This document shows positions 7,965 to 15,022 of a stretch of 64,000 nt of DNA, in pieces. The first letter of the stretch is position 1, and the number at the start of each line of letters is the position of its first letter. The stretch spans positions 62,001 to 126,000 of the forward strand of contig DASRIA010000017.1 in the NCBI GenBank assembly GCA_035650255.1. Reading direction: 5' to 3'. A program made the translations under genes and the position numbers. Origin of the DNA: DASRIA01 sp035650255 (GTDB taxonomy: Bacteria; Actinomycetota; Thermoleophilia; Solirubrobacterales; JBBDJG01). The notes under the pieces were generated by a model. The model saw only the letters and a program-made list of their open reading frames with translations. It did not search any database and had not been told where the DNA came from.

Positions 7965-8906
7965 TCACCTCGCGGTCTGCATCCACTCCCACTGCCGGCG
8001 CAAGCCCTCGTGCCAGTCCGTCTCGGGCGCCAGTCCGAGCCGCTCGCGCGCGAGCGTCGAGTCGGCGCACGTGTCGCGCACGTCGCCCGACTGCCGGGCG
8101 TCGTAGCGCACGTCGAGCTTGCGGCCGGAGAGCTCCTCGATCACGTGCAGCGCCTCGTTCACGCTCACCTGTGCGCCGCCGCCCACGTTGATCACGAGGC
8201 CCGCGACGTCCGGCGCCTCGGCGGCGGCCAGGGTGGCCCGCACCACGTCCTCGACGAAGGTGAAGTCGCGCGTCTGCAGCCCGTCGCCGAACACCGTCAC
8301 GGGACCGCCGTTCAGCGCCGCGCGGCAGAACGCATGGAACGCCATGTCCGGGCGCTGGCGCGGGCCGTAGGCGGAGAAGTAGCGCAGGATGACGGCGTCC
8401 ACGCCGTGGTTGCCGTGGTACATCTGGCACAGGTGCTCCGCCGCGAGCTTCGTCACCCCGTACGGCGAATAGGGCTGCGGCAGGACCGTCTCCGGCGTCG
8501 GGAAGCGCTCCGCCTGCCCGTACACGGAGGAGGACGAGGCGAACACGAAGCGCTTGTCCGGCCAGTCCTTCGCGGCCTCGAGCAGCTCCTGCGTCGCGAG
8601 GATGTTGTTCCGGACGTAGGTCTCGAAGCGCCCGCCCCAGCTGGCCCGCACGCCGGGCTCGGCCGCGAGGTGGAACGTGACATCCACCTCCGACACCAGG
8701 TCGTGGACGTCGCCGCGCGCCAGGTCGATGGGGACGAACTGGAACCCGCGGTGGTCCATCGCGCCGGCCAGGTTGTCGAGCTTCTGCGGCCGCGCGTAGT
8801 TGTCGTTGAAGCAGTCGACGCCCACCACGTCCTGTCCCCGCTCGAGGAGGGCCTCGGTCAGGTTCGACCCGATGAAGCCCGCGCAACCCGTCACAAGTGC
8901 TCGCAT
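7965..8906 (-). CDS. NAD-dependent UDP-sugar 4-epimerase (SDR extended family)
   Basis: A 313-residue extended SDR. It has the NAD-binding motif TGCAGFIGSNL at the N-terminus, the SSSSVYG strand, and the catalytic YxxxK as YGVTK within YSPYGVTKLAAEH. The C-terminal part has the substrate-binding signature TRDFTFVEDVV typical of GalE/WbpP/UDP-glucuronate epimerases. The ATG at 8906 gives the canonical MRALVTG start, so I prefer it to longer frames. It supplies an epimerised nucleotide sugar (for example UDP-Gal, UDP-GalNAc or UDP-GalA) to the adjacent glycosyltransferases. It lies 14 nt downstream of the UDP-GlcNAc 2-epimerase gene on the same strand, so the two are probably co-transcribed. 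Confidence 0.88.
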   Translation of the reverse strand: MRALVTGCAGFIGSNLTEALLERGQDVVGVDCFNDNYARPQKLDNLAGAMDHRGFQFVPIDLARGDVHDLVSEVDVTFHLAAEPGVRASWGGRFETYVRNNILATQELLEAAKDWPDKRFVFASSSSVYGQAERFPTPETVLPQPYSPYGVTKLAAEHLCQMYHGNHGVDAVILRYFSAYGPRQRPDMAFHAFCRAALNGGPVTVFGDGLQTRDFTFVEDVVRATLAAAEAPDVAGLVINVGGGAQVSVNEALHVIEELSGRKLDVRYDARQSGDVRDTCADSTLARERLGLAPETDWHEGLRRQWEWMQTAR

Positions 8907-8920
8907 GGTGGGCGAGTATT

Positions 8921-9991
8921 TCAGGCGGGTGCGGCCAGCACGTCGGCGATGCGCTCCGCCGCGTGCCCGTCCCACAGCGGCGGGACCTGCGCCGGCTTGC
9001 GCTCGCCGCGAACCAGGCCGGGGATCTCGGCGATGCGCTCGGGCTTCAGCCCGAGCACGGTGTTGGTGCCGTGCGTGACGGTCACAGGCCGCTCGGTCGT
9101 GTCGCGCAGGGTGAAGCACGGCACACCCAGGAACGTCGTCTCCTCCTGCACGCCGCCGGAGTCCGTCAGCACCGCCGCCGCATCCGCCTCGAGCGAGAGG
9201 AAGTCGAGGTAGCCGACCGGGTCGACCAGCTGCACCTGCGGGGCGATCCCCTGCGGATCGAGGCCGCGCCGCGTGCGCGGGTGCACGGGGAACAGCACGG
9301 GCAGCTCGGCGGCGACCCGCTCCAGGCTTGCCATCACGTCGCGCAGCCGCGGGCCGTCGACGAGGTTCGGCCGGTGCAGCGTGACCAGCATGTACTTGCC
9401 GCGCGCGAGCCCGAACCGCTGCGCCGCCGCGCGCGCGCGGAAGTGCTGCTCGGCGGCCACCAGGGCGTCGATCATGGTGTTGCCCACGAAGTGCATGCGC
9501 TCGTCGCCGATGCCCTCGCGGCGCAGGTTCCCGATCGCCTCCTCGCTGTGCAGGAACAGGTGGTCCGAGAACTGGTCGGTGACGATCCGGTTGATCTCCT
9601 CCGGCATCGTGCGGTCGAAGCTGCGCAGCCCCGACTCGACGTGGGCGAGCGGGATGCCGAGCTTCACCGCCACGAGCGCCGCGGCCATGGTCGAGTTCAC
9701 GTCGCCGGGGACGATCAGGAGGTCGGGCCGCTCCTGCTCCAGCAGCGGCGCGAGGCGTTCCATCACGCGGGCGGTCTGGACGGCATGGCTCCCTGACCCG
9801 ACGCCCAGCGCGTGGTCCGGCTCCGGGACCCGCAGCTCGTCCAGGAAGACGTCCGACATCATGCGGTCGTAGTGCTGCCCGGTGTGCACGACGACGTGGT
9901 TCGCGGCAGGCATCCGGTCCCGCAGGGCGGCGATCACCGGGGCCATCTTCACGACATTCGGCCGGGTTCCGAGCACGTAGGAGATCCGCAT
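8921..9991 (-). CDS. wecB: UDP-N-acetylglucosamine 2-epimerase (non-hydrolysing)
   Basis: A 356-residue protein of normal family length. Signatures are GTRPNVVKMAPVI at the N-terminus (usually GTRPE in WecB), VHTGQHYD, VPGDVNST, HVESGLRS, LFLHSEEAIGNL and the C-terminal UDP-binding SGGVQEE with GTN downstream. It interconverts UDP-GlcNAc and UDP-ManNAc in the cytoplasm and feeds ManNAc or ManNAcA into surface polysaccharide. ATG 9991 gives MRISYVLGTRPN. The frame stays open far upstream, but that part is antisense to an Ala/Glu-rich gene and is not coding. It is the first gene of a two-gene unit with the 4-epimerase. Confidence 0.92.
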   Translation of the reverse strand: MRISYVLGTRPNVVKMAPVIAALRDRMPAANHVVVHTGQHYDRMMSDVFLDELRVPEPDHALGVGSGSHAVQTARVMERLAPLLEQERPDLLIVPGDVNSTMAAALVAVKLGIPLAHVESGLRSFDRTMPEEINRIVTDQFSDHLFLHSEEAIGNLRREGIGDERMHFVGNTMIDALVAAEQHFRARAAAQRFGLARGKYMLVTLHRPNLVDGPRLRDVMASLERVAAELPVLFPVHPRTRRGLDPQGIAPQVQLVDPVGYLDFLSLEADAAAVLTDSGGVQEETTFLGVPCFTLRDTTERPVTVTHGTNTVLGLKPERIAEIPGLVRGERKPAQVPPLWDGHAAERIADVLAAPA

Positions 9992-10069
9992 TCGCGGCAG
10001 CCTATCCGTGGCGATCCGCAGCCCCGCGCCCATAGATATTGCAGGGATAACGGCTGGGCAGTAGGCTTT

Positions 10070-11218
10070 ATGCGTTCGCAGGGGGGCAGTTTCGACTTGG
10101 CATTGCTGAAAAGGCAGAGGAATAAGGCACGGAAGGCCGCACCGGATTCGGGCGAGCCTCAGCAGACAGACACGCCGGATACCAACGGGACCGCGCCCGC
10201 GCCCGCGCTTGCGGAGCCGGCGGCGATCACGGCGCCGATGCTGAGCCCGGCGCCCGAGGCCGAGGAGGCCGCCGTCGAGGAGGCCGCCGCCGAGGAGGCC
10301 GCGGCCGAGCAGCCCGCGGCCCAGCAGCCCGTGGCCGAGCAGCCCGTGGCCGAGCAGCCCGCACCCCAGGAGGCCGTGGGCCCGCCCGCCCAGGAGCACG
10401 GGGCCGCGGACACGACCGAGACTCCCGCCGCTGCCGCGCCGGAAGCCGCTCCGGAGCCGACCCCGGCGCCCGCCGAGCCCGCCGCCCCCACCGCGGCCGC
10501 CGCGCCCGAGGAGGCGATCGTCAGCGAGACGCTCCCGGTCGCGCTGGAGCCCGAGCTGCGCAGGATCATCGACACCGCGGTCGCCCGGGTCGCGTCGATC
10601 GAGCTGGAGGCGATCCGCGAGTCGCGCAAGCTCACGCAGCGCTCCGAGGAGGAGGGCCGCGAGGCTCTGAAGCTCGCGCTCGACCGCTCCTTCCAGCTCG
10701 TGAACAGCTTCGAGCTCTTGACCGTCACGGTCGCGGGCATGGTCTCGGCGCTGCGCGTCGAGCTCGACTCCGCGATGGCCGCGCTCCACCAGGTGGACGA
10801 CCCTTACGCGCACCTGACCGCCGAACAGAAGCGCCAGGCCGAGCACGCGCTGTCGGCGCCCGCGGGGGCGGCGCTCGAGGCGGATGCGGAGCAGCAGGCC
10901 GAGCAGCCGGCCGCCGAGGAGGCCTCGCAGCCGGAGCCCGAGGCGGACACGACCGTGCAGGGCATGAACGGCGACGGCCCCGAGATCCACACCGAGCCCA
11001 GTCCCGAGATCGCCGAGATGTTCCGCGAGCAGATCATCAACATGAAGAACAGCGGCAAGACCAGGGAGGAAGCGGAGCGCACCCTCCTGCGGTTCAACCT
11101 CGGGCGCCGGTTCATCGGAATGCTGGACGAGGTCTACTCCGGCGACACGGCCGAGTTCACGCCCCCGGCGGGCGCGCAGCGCGGGCGCTTCGTGCGCCGC
11201 TTCTTCTCGCGCAGCTAG
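10070..11218 (+). CDS. Ala/Glu/Pro-rich protein with coiled-coil core, unknown function
   Basis: A 382-residue protein with no family I recognise. Residues about 35-150 are low complexity, built from Ala, Glu, Pro and Gln with short tandem runs (EEAAAEEAAAEQPAAQQPVA). Residues about 165-240 form a helical, probably coiled-coil segment (ESRKLTQRSEEEGREALKLA). A second Ala/Glu linker follows, then a compact charged C-terminus with EIAEMFREQIINMKNSGKT and a basic end. There is no signal peptide or membrane helix, so it is likely cytoplasmic, possibly a scaffold or polar protein. ATG 10070 has a weak ribosome site; the in-frame TTG at 10097 follows a GGGGGG tract and is a credible alternative. 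Transcribed divergently from the wecB unit. Confidence 0.65.
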   Translation: MRSQGGSFDLALLKRQRNKARKAAPDSGEPQQTDTPDTNGTAPAPALAEPAAITAPMLSPAPEAEEAAVEEAAAEEAAAEQPAAQQPVAEQPVAEQPAPQEAVGPPAQEHGAADTTETPAAAAPEAAPEPTPAPAEPAAPTAAAAPEEAIVSETLPVALEPELRRIIDTAVARVASIELEAIRESRKLTQRSEEEGREALKLALDRSFQLVNSFELLTVTVAGMVSALRVELDSAMAALHQVDDPYAHLTAEQKRQAEHALSAPAGAALEADAEQQAEQPAAEEASQPEPEADTTVQGMNGDGPEIHTEPSPEIAEMFREQIINMKNSGKTREEAERTLLRFNLGRRFIGMLDEVYSGDTAEFTPPAGAQRGRFVRRFFSRS

Positions 11219-11251
11219 CCGGGCACCGGAGCTTCGTCCGCAACGAGAAGA

Positions 11252-11269
11252 GGCCTCCACCCGGAGGCC
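11252..11269. terminator. Hairpin between convergent genes
   Basis: GGCCTCC and GGAGGCC form a 7-bp GC-rich stem with an ACCC loop, between the stop at 11218 and the convergent gene ending at 11297. There is no strong T-tract, so terminator function is tentative. Confidence 0.45.
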
Positions 11270-11296
11270 CCCTCACGATGCGGTTGAGGACCGGCC

Positions 11297-11761
11297 TTAC
11301 CGCGTGGGGTCCTGCTCCACCTCGCCGCGCCAGGCGCCGCTCTCGGCGCCGCGCGTCTCGATCAGCTGCTTGAAGCGCTCGAGGTCGCCCTTCACCCGGC
11401 GCTTGACGAAGCCGAGCTTGTCCCCGGCCTGCTCGACGAAGCCCTCCGGCTCCACGTCCAGCTGCAGCATCACGCGCGACTGCGCGTCCCCGGTGCGGTG
11501 GAAGGTCACGACGCCCGCATGCTGGGTGCCGCCGGTGCTCTTCCAGGCGACCCGCTCGTCCGGGCGCTGCTCGGTGATCTCCGCGTCCCACTCGCGGGAC
11601 TGCCCGGCGACGTCCGCCTTCCAGTGCAGGTGCGTGTCGTCGGTCTGGCGGACCTCCTCGACGCCCTCCATGAACTGCGGGAACTCCTCGAATTGGGTCC
11701 ACTGGTTGTAGGCGGTGCGCACCGGCACCTGGACCTCGACTGACTCCTCTATGGTCGACAT
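11297..11761 (-). CDS. SRPBCC family protein (polyketide cyclase/dehydrase-like)
   Basis: A 154-residue START/Bet v1-like protein. The pattern is typical: MSTIEESVEVQVPVRTAYNQWTQ at the N-terminus (read as two short parts), FPQFMEGVEEV, a mid-region beta sheet with WDAEITEQRPDERVAW, and a C-terminal helix LERFKQLIE. Proteins of this type bind hydrophobic ligands and in actinobacteria often accompany stress genes; no catalytic role can be assigned. The gene is monocistronic and divergent from the PRC-barrel gene at 11876. The start ATG 11761 is preceded by AGGAGA. Confidence 0.8.
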   Translation of the reverse strand: MSTIEESVEVQVPVRTAYNQWTQFEEFPQFMEGVEEVRQTDDTHLHWKADVAGQSREWDAEITEQRPDERVAWKSTGGTQHAGVVTFHRTGDAQSRVMLQLDVEPEGFVEQAGDKLGFVKRRVKGDLERFKQLIETRGAESGAWRGEVEQDPTR

Positions 11762-11875
11762 GTCGCTGTCTCCTCTCTGGTTGCTCCTGTTCGGCTACCC
11801 AGGGCCGTGCTCGCCAAACGGGCGTGGTCAGCGTGGTGGCCGCAGACGTCCCGCCTACCGTTACGATCTCCCTGC

Positions 11876-12208
11876 ATGGACGAAGGCCACGCGATCTCGT
11901 ACAAGCTCCTGGAGCGCGGCACCGCGGTCCAGTCCGCCGACGCGGTACCCCTGGGCAAGGTTGAGCGGGTGCTCGAGAACCCGCGGGAGCACATCTTCGA
12001 CGGGATCGTGATCACGACCCAGCAGGGGCTGCGATTCGTCGACGCCCCGGAGGTGGGGCGCATCGCCGAGCACCTCGTGACGCTCACGATCGACGCGGAA
12101 GAGGCTGCCGGGCTGCCCGAGCCCGACCCGGGTGCGCCGGAGTTCCGCGCCAACACCTCGGCCGGCAGGCTGTCGCGGCTGTTCGGCGGCGCCTGGCGGA
12201 AGCGTTAG
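11876..12208 (+). CDS. PRC-barrel-like domain protein
   Basis: A 110-residue protein. Residues about 8-80 resemble the PRC-barrel/DUF2171 fold: LLERGTAVQSADAVPLGKVE, then IFDGIVITT and FVDAPEVGRIAEHLVTLTID. The pattern of a short beta barrel that names a trait and its response to a regulator (GxxxG/K V..) is the basis for the call. The C-terminus is basic. The start ATG is chosen because the upstream part of the open frame runs through the promoter region of the divergent SRPBCC gene. Cytoplasmic; often stress-induced in actinobacteria, function unproven. Confidence 0.7.
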   Translation: MDEGHAISYKLLERGTAVQSADAVPLGKVERVLENPREHIFDGIVITTQQGLRFVDAPEVGRIAEHLVTLTIDAEEAAGLPEPDPGAPEFRANTSAGRLSRLFGGAWRKR

Positions 12209-12235
12209 CCGCCCCACGGGGCGAAGCAGGCAAAG

Positions 12236-12265
12236 AAAAGGCCCGCACCGAAGTGCGGGCCTTTT
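12236..12265. terminator. Bidirectional rho-independent terminator
   Basis: AAAAGGCCCGCAC - CGAA - GTGCGGGCCTTTT: a perfect 13-bp inverted repeat with a tetraloop, A-tract on one side and T-tract on the other. It lies between the convergent ends of the PRC-barrel gene (12208) and the three-repeat secreted protein (12316) and can serve both. Confidence 0.9.
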
Positions 12266-12315
12266 CGGAATCGCCTCCGCTTCCGGATCAGCTCCGGAGG
12301 CCGCGCGGGGTCAGG

Positions 12316-14313
12316 TCAGACCTCCACGCACTGGCCCCGGGGCCTGGCGAACGTATTGCCGGTGGCCACGACGGGCTCCTCGTTGCCGAAGCACTCGAGC
12401 TCGTCGCCGCCGGTGTTGTCGGTGATGGTCTTCTCCACCGGACCCGCGTTGTCGTAGACCTCCAGGTCGTCGGACACCGTGTTCCCGCTGACGATGAACT
12501 CGACGTCGGTGGTGTTGCGCCGCAGGTCGAGGTCACCGTCGCTGATCGTGTTGCCGGCGCACTCCACGCCCGGGTCGCTCGACCCGACGAGGATGTCCAG
12601 CCCGCTGCGGTAGACCTGCACATCACCCTTGGTGAAGGTGTTGCCGCAGATCTGCACGACCTCGGTGGTGCCGTCGACGAAGAGGCCGCGGCCGATGGTG
12701 GCGCCGAAGAAGAACACCTGGGCGGTGTTGTGCGCCTTCACGTCCCCTCCGACCGTCGACTCGAGGTCGATGAACAGCGTGAGTGCATCGTGTGCCCGGA
12801 CCTTGCCGCCGATCTCCGTCGCGAGTGCCTGGAAGTAAGCGCCTTCCCCGACCGTGACGTTCTCGCTGACGACGGACCTGAGCATGAAGCACGTCTGGTT
12901 CGCGGGCACGACGACCTCATCGACGTCTTCGTTGAGGGCGTCGCCTTCGCAGGTCAGCACCAGACGGCACTGGCCCTCGCGCTCGTTCCAGCCCGTGTTG
13001 CCGCTCGCGTTGACGGGCTCCTCGTTGCCGAAGCACTCGAGCTCGTCGCCACCCGTGTTGTCGGTGATCGTCTTCTCCACCGGACCCAGGTTGTGCAGGA
13101 CCTCGAGGTCGTCGGAGACGGTGTTGCCGCTGACGATGAACTCCACGTCGGTGGTGTTCCGCCGCAGCTCCAGGTCACCGTCGCCGAGCGTGTTGCCGGC
13201 GCACTCCACGAGCGGGTCGCTCGACCCGACGAGGATGTCCAGGCCGCTGCGCAGCACCTGCACGTCACCCTTGGTGAACGTGGTGCCGCAGATCTGCACG
13301 ACCTCGGTGGTGCCGTCGACGTAGAGGCCGCGGCCGATGGTCGCGTTGAACACGAACACCTGCGCGGACCCGAACGACTTGACGTCGCGCCCGATGGTCG
13401 ACTCGTTGTCGATGAACAACGTGCCGGCCCCGGTCGCCCGGACCTTGCCGGTGATGTCCGTGTTGGTCGCCTGGAAGTACGCGCCCTCCAGCACCGTCAC
13501 GTTCCCCTCGACGGTCGAGTCCGTGAGCACGCAGACCGCGTTGGCCGGGACGATCACTTCGTCGACGGTCACGCCGTTGACGTCCGCCTCACAGGTGAGG
13601 ACGACGCGGCACTGGCCCTTCTTCTCGTTCCAGCCCGTGTTGCCGGTGGCCGAGACAGGCTCCTCGTTGCCGTAGCACTCGAGATCGTCGCCGCCGGTGT
13701 TGTCCTCGATGGTCTTCTCGACGGGACCCTTGTTCTTGAAGACCTCCAGGTCGTCGCCCACGGTGTTGCCGCGCACCACGAACTCGATGTCCGTGAAGTT
13801 GCGCTCGAGCTCGATGTCCCCGTTCGTGAGGGTGTTGCCGGCACAGTCCGCAACGGGGTCGCCGACCAGGATGTCGGTGCCGCTGTCGGTGACCCGGATA
13901 TCGCCGTTCGATACCAGGTTGCCGCAGATCTGGACCACGGCGGTGGCGTCATCCACCTCGATGCCCCGAGCGATCTGTGCGTTGAAGATGTAGACCTCGG
14001 GAGTGTCGTCGGCGCTCACATAACGCCCGACGGTGGACTCCGAGTCGATGAACAGGGCCAGCGAGTCATCGGCCCGCACCTTGCCGGCGATGTCGGTGTT
14101 GGTCGCCTGGAAGTACGCGTTCCTCTTCACGGTGACGTCGCCGGCGACGGTCGAGTCGATCAGCGTGCACGACCCGTCACGCGGGACGGTCACGTTGTCG
14201 TACGTTCCTCCGGTGACTGTCTCGTTACATTCGAAAGTCGCCGCTCCCGCGGGTGACGCCATGGCGGTCATCGCGACCAGCGTCAACCCGAGGCCAAGTA
14301 GCAGCTTATGCAT
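12316..14313 (-). CDS. Secreted protein made of three ~213-residue repeats (beta-solenoid-like), unknown function
   Basis: A 665-residue protein with a clear signal peptide (MHKLLLGLGLTLVAMTAMAS, cleaved near AGA-ATF). After it the whole protein is three tandem copies of one unit, roughly residues 25-238, 239-455 and 456-660. Each unit runs: a Cys-containing start (TFECNET / VLTCEAD / VLTCEGD), SxVxGxVTV, AYFQATNTDI, LFIDxESTxGxDV, a VVQICGNTFTKGDV-type segment, SGLDILVG, ECAGNTxxDGDLxLRRN, GNTVSDDLEV and ends TDNTGGDELECFGNEEPV. Short hydrophobic turns every 20-25 residues and many Asn/Thr/Gly suggest a right-handed beta helix or an ice-binding/adhesin-like solenoid. Conserved Cys residues imply disulfides. 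The ATG at 14313 follows GGAAGGAAGGAG. It ends beside the bidirectional terminator at 12236. Confidence 0.85.
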   Translation of the reverse strand: MHKLLLGLGLTLVAMTAMASPAGAATFECNETVTGGTYDNVTVPRDGSCTLIDSTVAGDVTVKRNAYFQATNTDIAGKVRADDSLALFIDSESTVGRYVSADDTPEVYIFNAQIARGIEVDDATAVVQICGNLVSNGDIRVTDSGTDILVGDPVADCAGNTLTNGDIELERNFTDIEFVVRGNTVGDDLEVFKNKGPVEKTIEDNTGGDDLECYGNEEPVSATGNTGWNEKKGQCRVVLTCEADVNGVTVDEVIVPANAVCVLTDSTVEGNVTVLEGAYFQATNTDITGKVRATGAGTLFIDNESTIGRDVKSFGSAQVFVFNATIGRGLYVDGTTEVVQICGTTFTKGDVQVLRSGLDILVGSSDPLVECAGNTLGDGDLELRRNTTDVEFIVSGNTVSDDLEVLHNLGPVEKTITDNTGGDELECFGNEEPVNASGNTGWNEREGQCRLVLTCEGDALNEDVDEVVVPANQTCFMLRSVVSENVTVGEGAYFQALATEIGGKVRAHDALTLFIDLESTVGGDVKAHNTAQVFFFGATIGRGLFVDGTTEVVQICGNTFTKGDVQVYRSGLDILVGSSDPGVECAGNTISDGDLDLRRNTTDVEFIVSGNTVSDDLEVYDNAGPVEKTITDNTGGDELECFGNEEPVVATGNTFARPRGQCVEV

Positions 14314-14450
14314 GTTGCTCCTTCCTTCCCTGGGGTCCCCCTGCCCAGCCCGGGTCACACTGGACAGCGCTCCCGGCCCTGAGTCGGTGTCCATGCTAAC
14401 GCCTGGAAGCACCCGCGGCTACGGGGTTTCGGGGCTTGATGAGCGACCGC

Positions 14451-14930
14451 TCAGGAGTCGCTGTAGCGCTGGACCCACTCGGAATACGGGACGATCCCCG
14501 CAGCCGGCCGGGACGGCTCCTCGAGCATCGCCAGGTACTCCAGGAGGTGGCCGTCGGGATCGTGGAAGTAGACGGCCGCGGCGGGCATCCAGGCGAGCAC
14601 GTCGGGCTCGGACGTCTCCGCTCCGAAGAACGACAGCGGCGTGACCCCCGCGGCCCGCAGGCGGGCCGGTGCGGCGAGGGCGTCCTCGAGGGCCACGTCG
14701 AAGGCGATGTGCAGCCGCATGCTGTTGACCGACGACCCGATACCCCACAGGCCCAGCATCGAGCGGCCCGGGTCGCCGACCCACAGGAAGGCGGCGTTGC
14801 GCTCCGGCAGCTCGAGCGCGACGGGAAACCCCACGACATCGCGGTAGAACTCGGTCGCGCGCGGGACGTCGGCGACGGTCAGGTGCGTCTCGAAGAGGCC
14901 GCGCACGGGGGTGGGACCCTCCCTGGACAT
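14451..14930 (-). CDS. VOC family protein (glyoxalase/bleomycin-resistance fold)
   Basis: A 159-residue protein with two beta-alpha-beta-beta-beta modules. The first opens FETHLTVADVPRATEFYRDV, with the metal-type His, and continues AAFLWVGDPGRSMLGLWGI. The second contains MRLHIAFDV and ends with AVYFHDPDGHLLEYLAML, where the FxDPDGHxxE signature carries the metal-binding Glu. His, His and Glu ligands all appear present, so it could be an active metalloenzyme (isomerase, lyase or dioxygenase-like), but the substrate is unknown. Divergent from the Tat-exported protein at 15023. Confidence 0.85.
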   Translation of the reverse strand: MSREGPTPVRGLFETHLTVADVPRATEFYRDVVGFPVALELPERNAAFLWVGDPGRSMLGLWGIGSSVNSMRLHIAFDVALEDALAAPARLRAAGVTPLSFFGAETSEPDVLAWMPAAAVYFHDPDGHLLEYLAMLEEPSRPAAGIVPYSEWVQRYSDS

Positions 14931-15022
14931 GGCGAAAACCTATTACCGCCGGCGCGTCGCCGTGGGTCGACCATCTGGCGGGCAGACCGCGTCACCGCTG
15001 CCGCCTGCGTGTTCGTCAGTGT

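Noticed and set aside
12253..14256. Long plus-strand frame opposite the three-repeat secreted protein
   Set aside because: Its repeats merely mirror the repeats of the real gene; there is no signal peptide or coding logic, and the real gene has a signal peptide and ribosome site.
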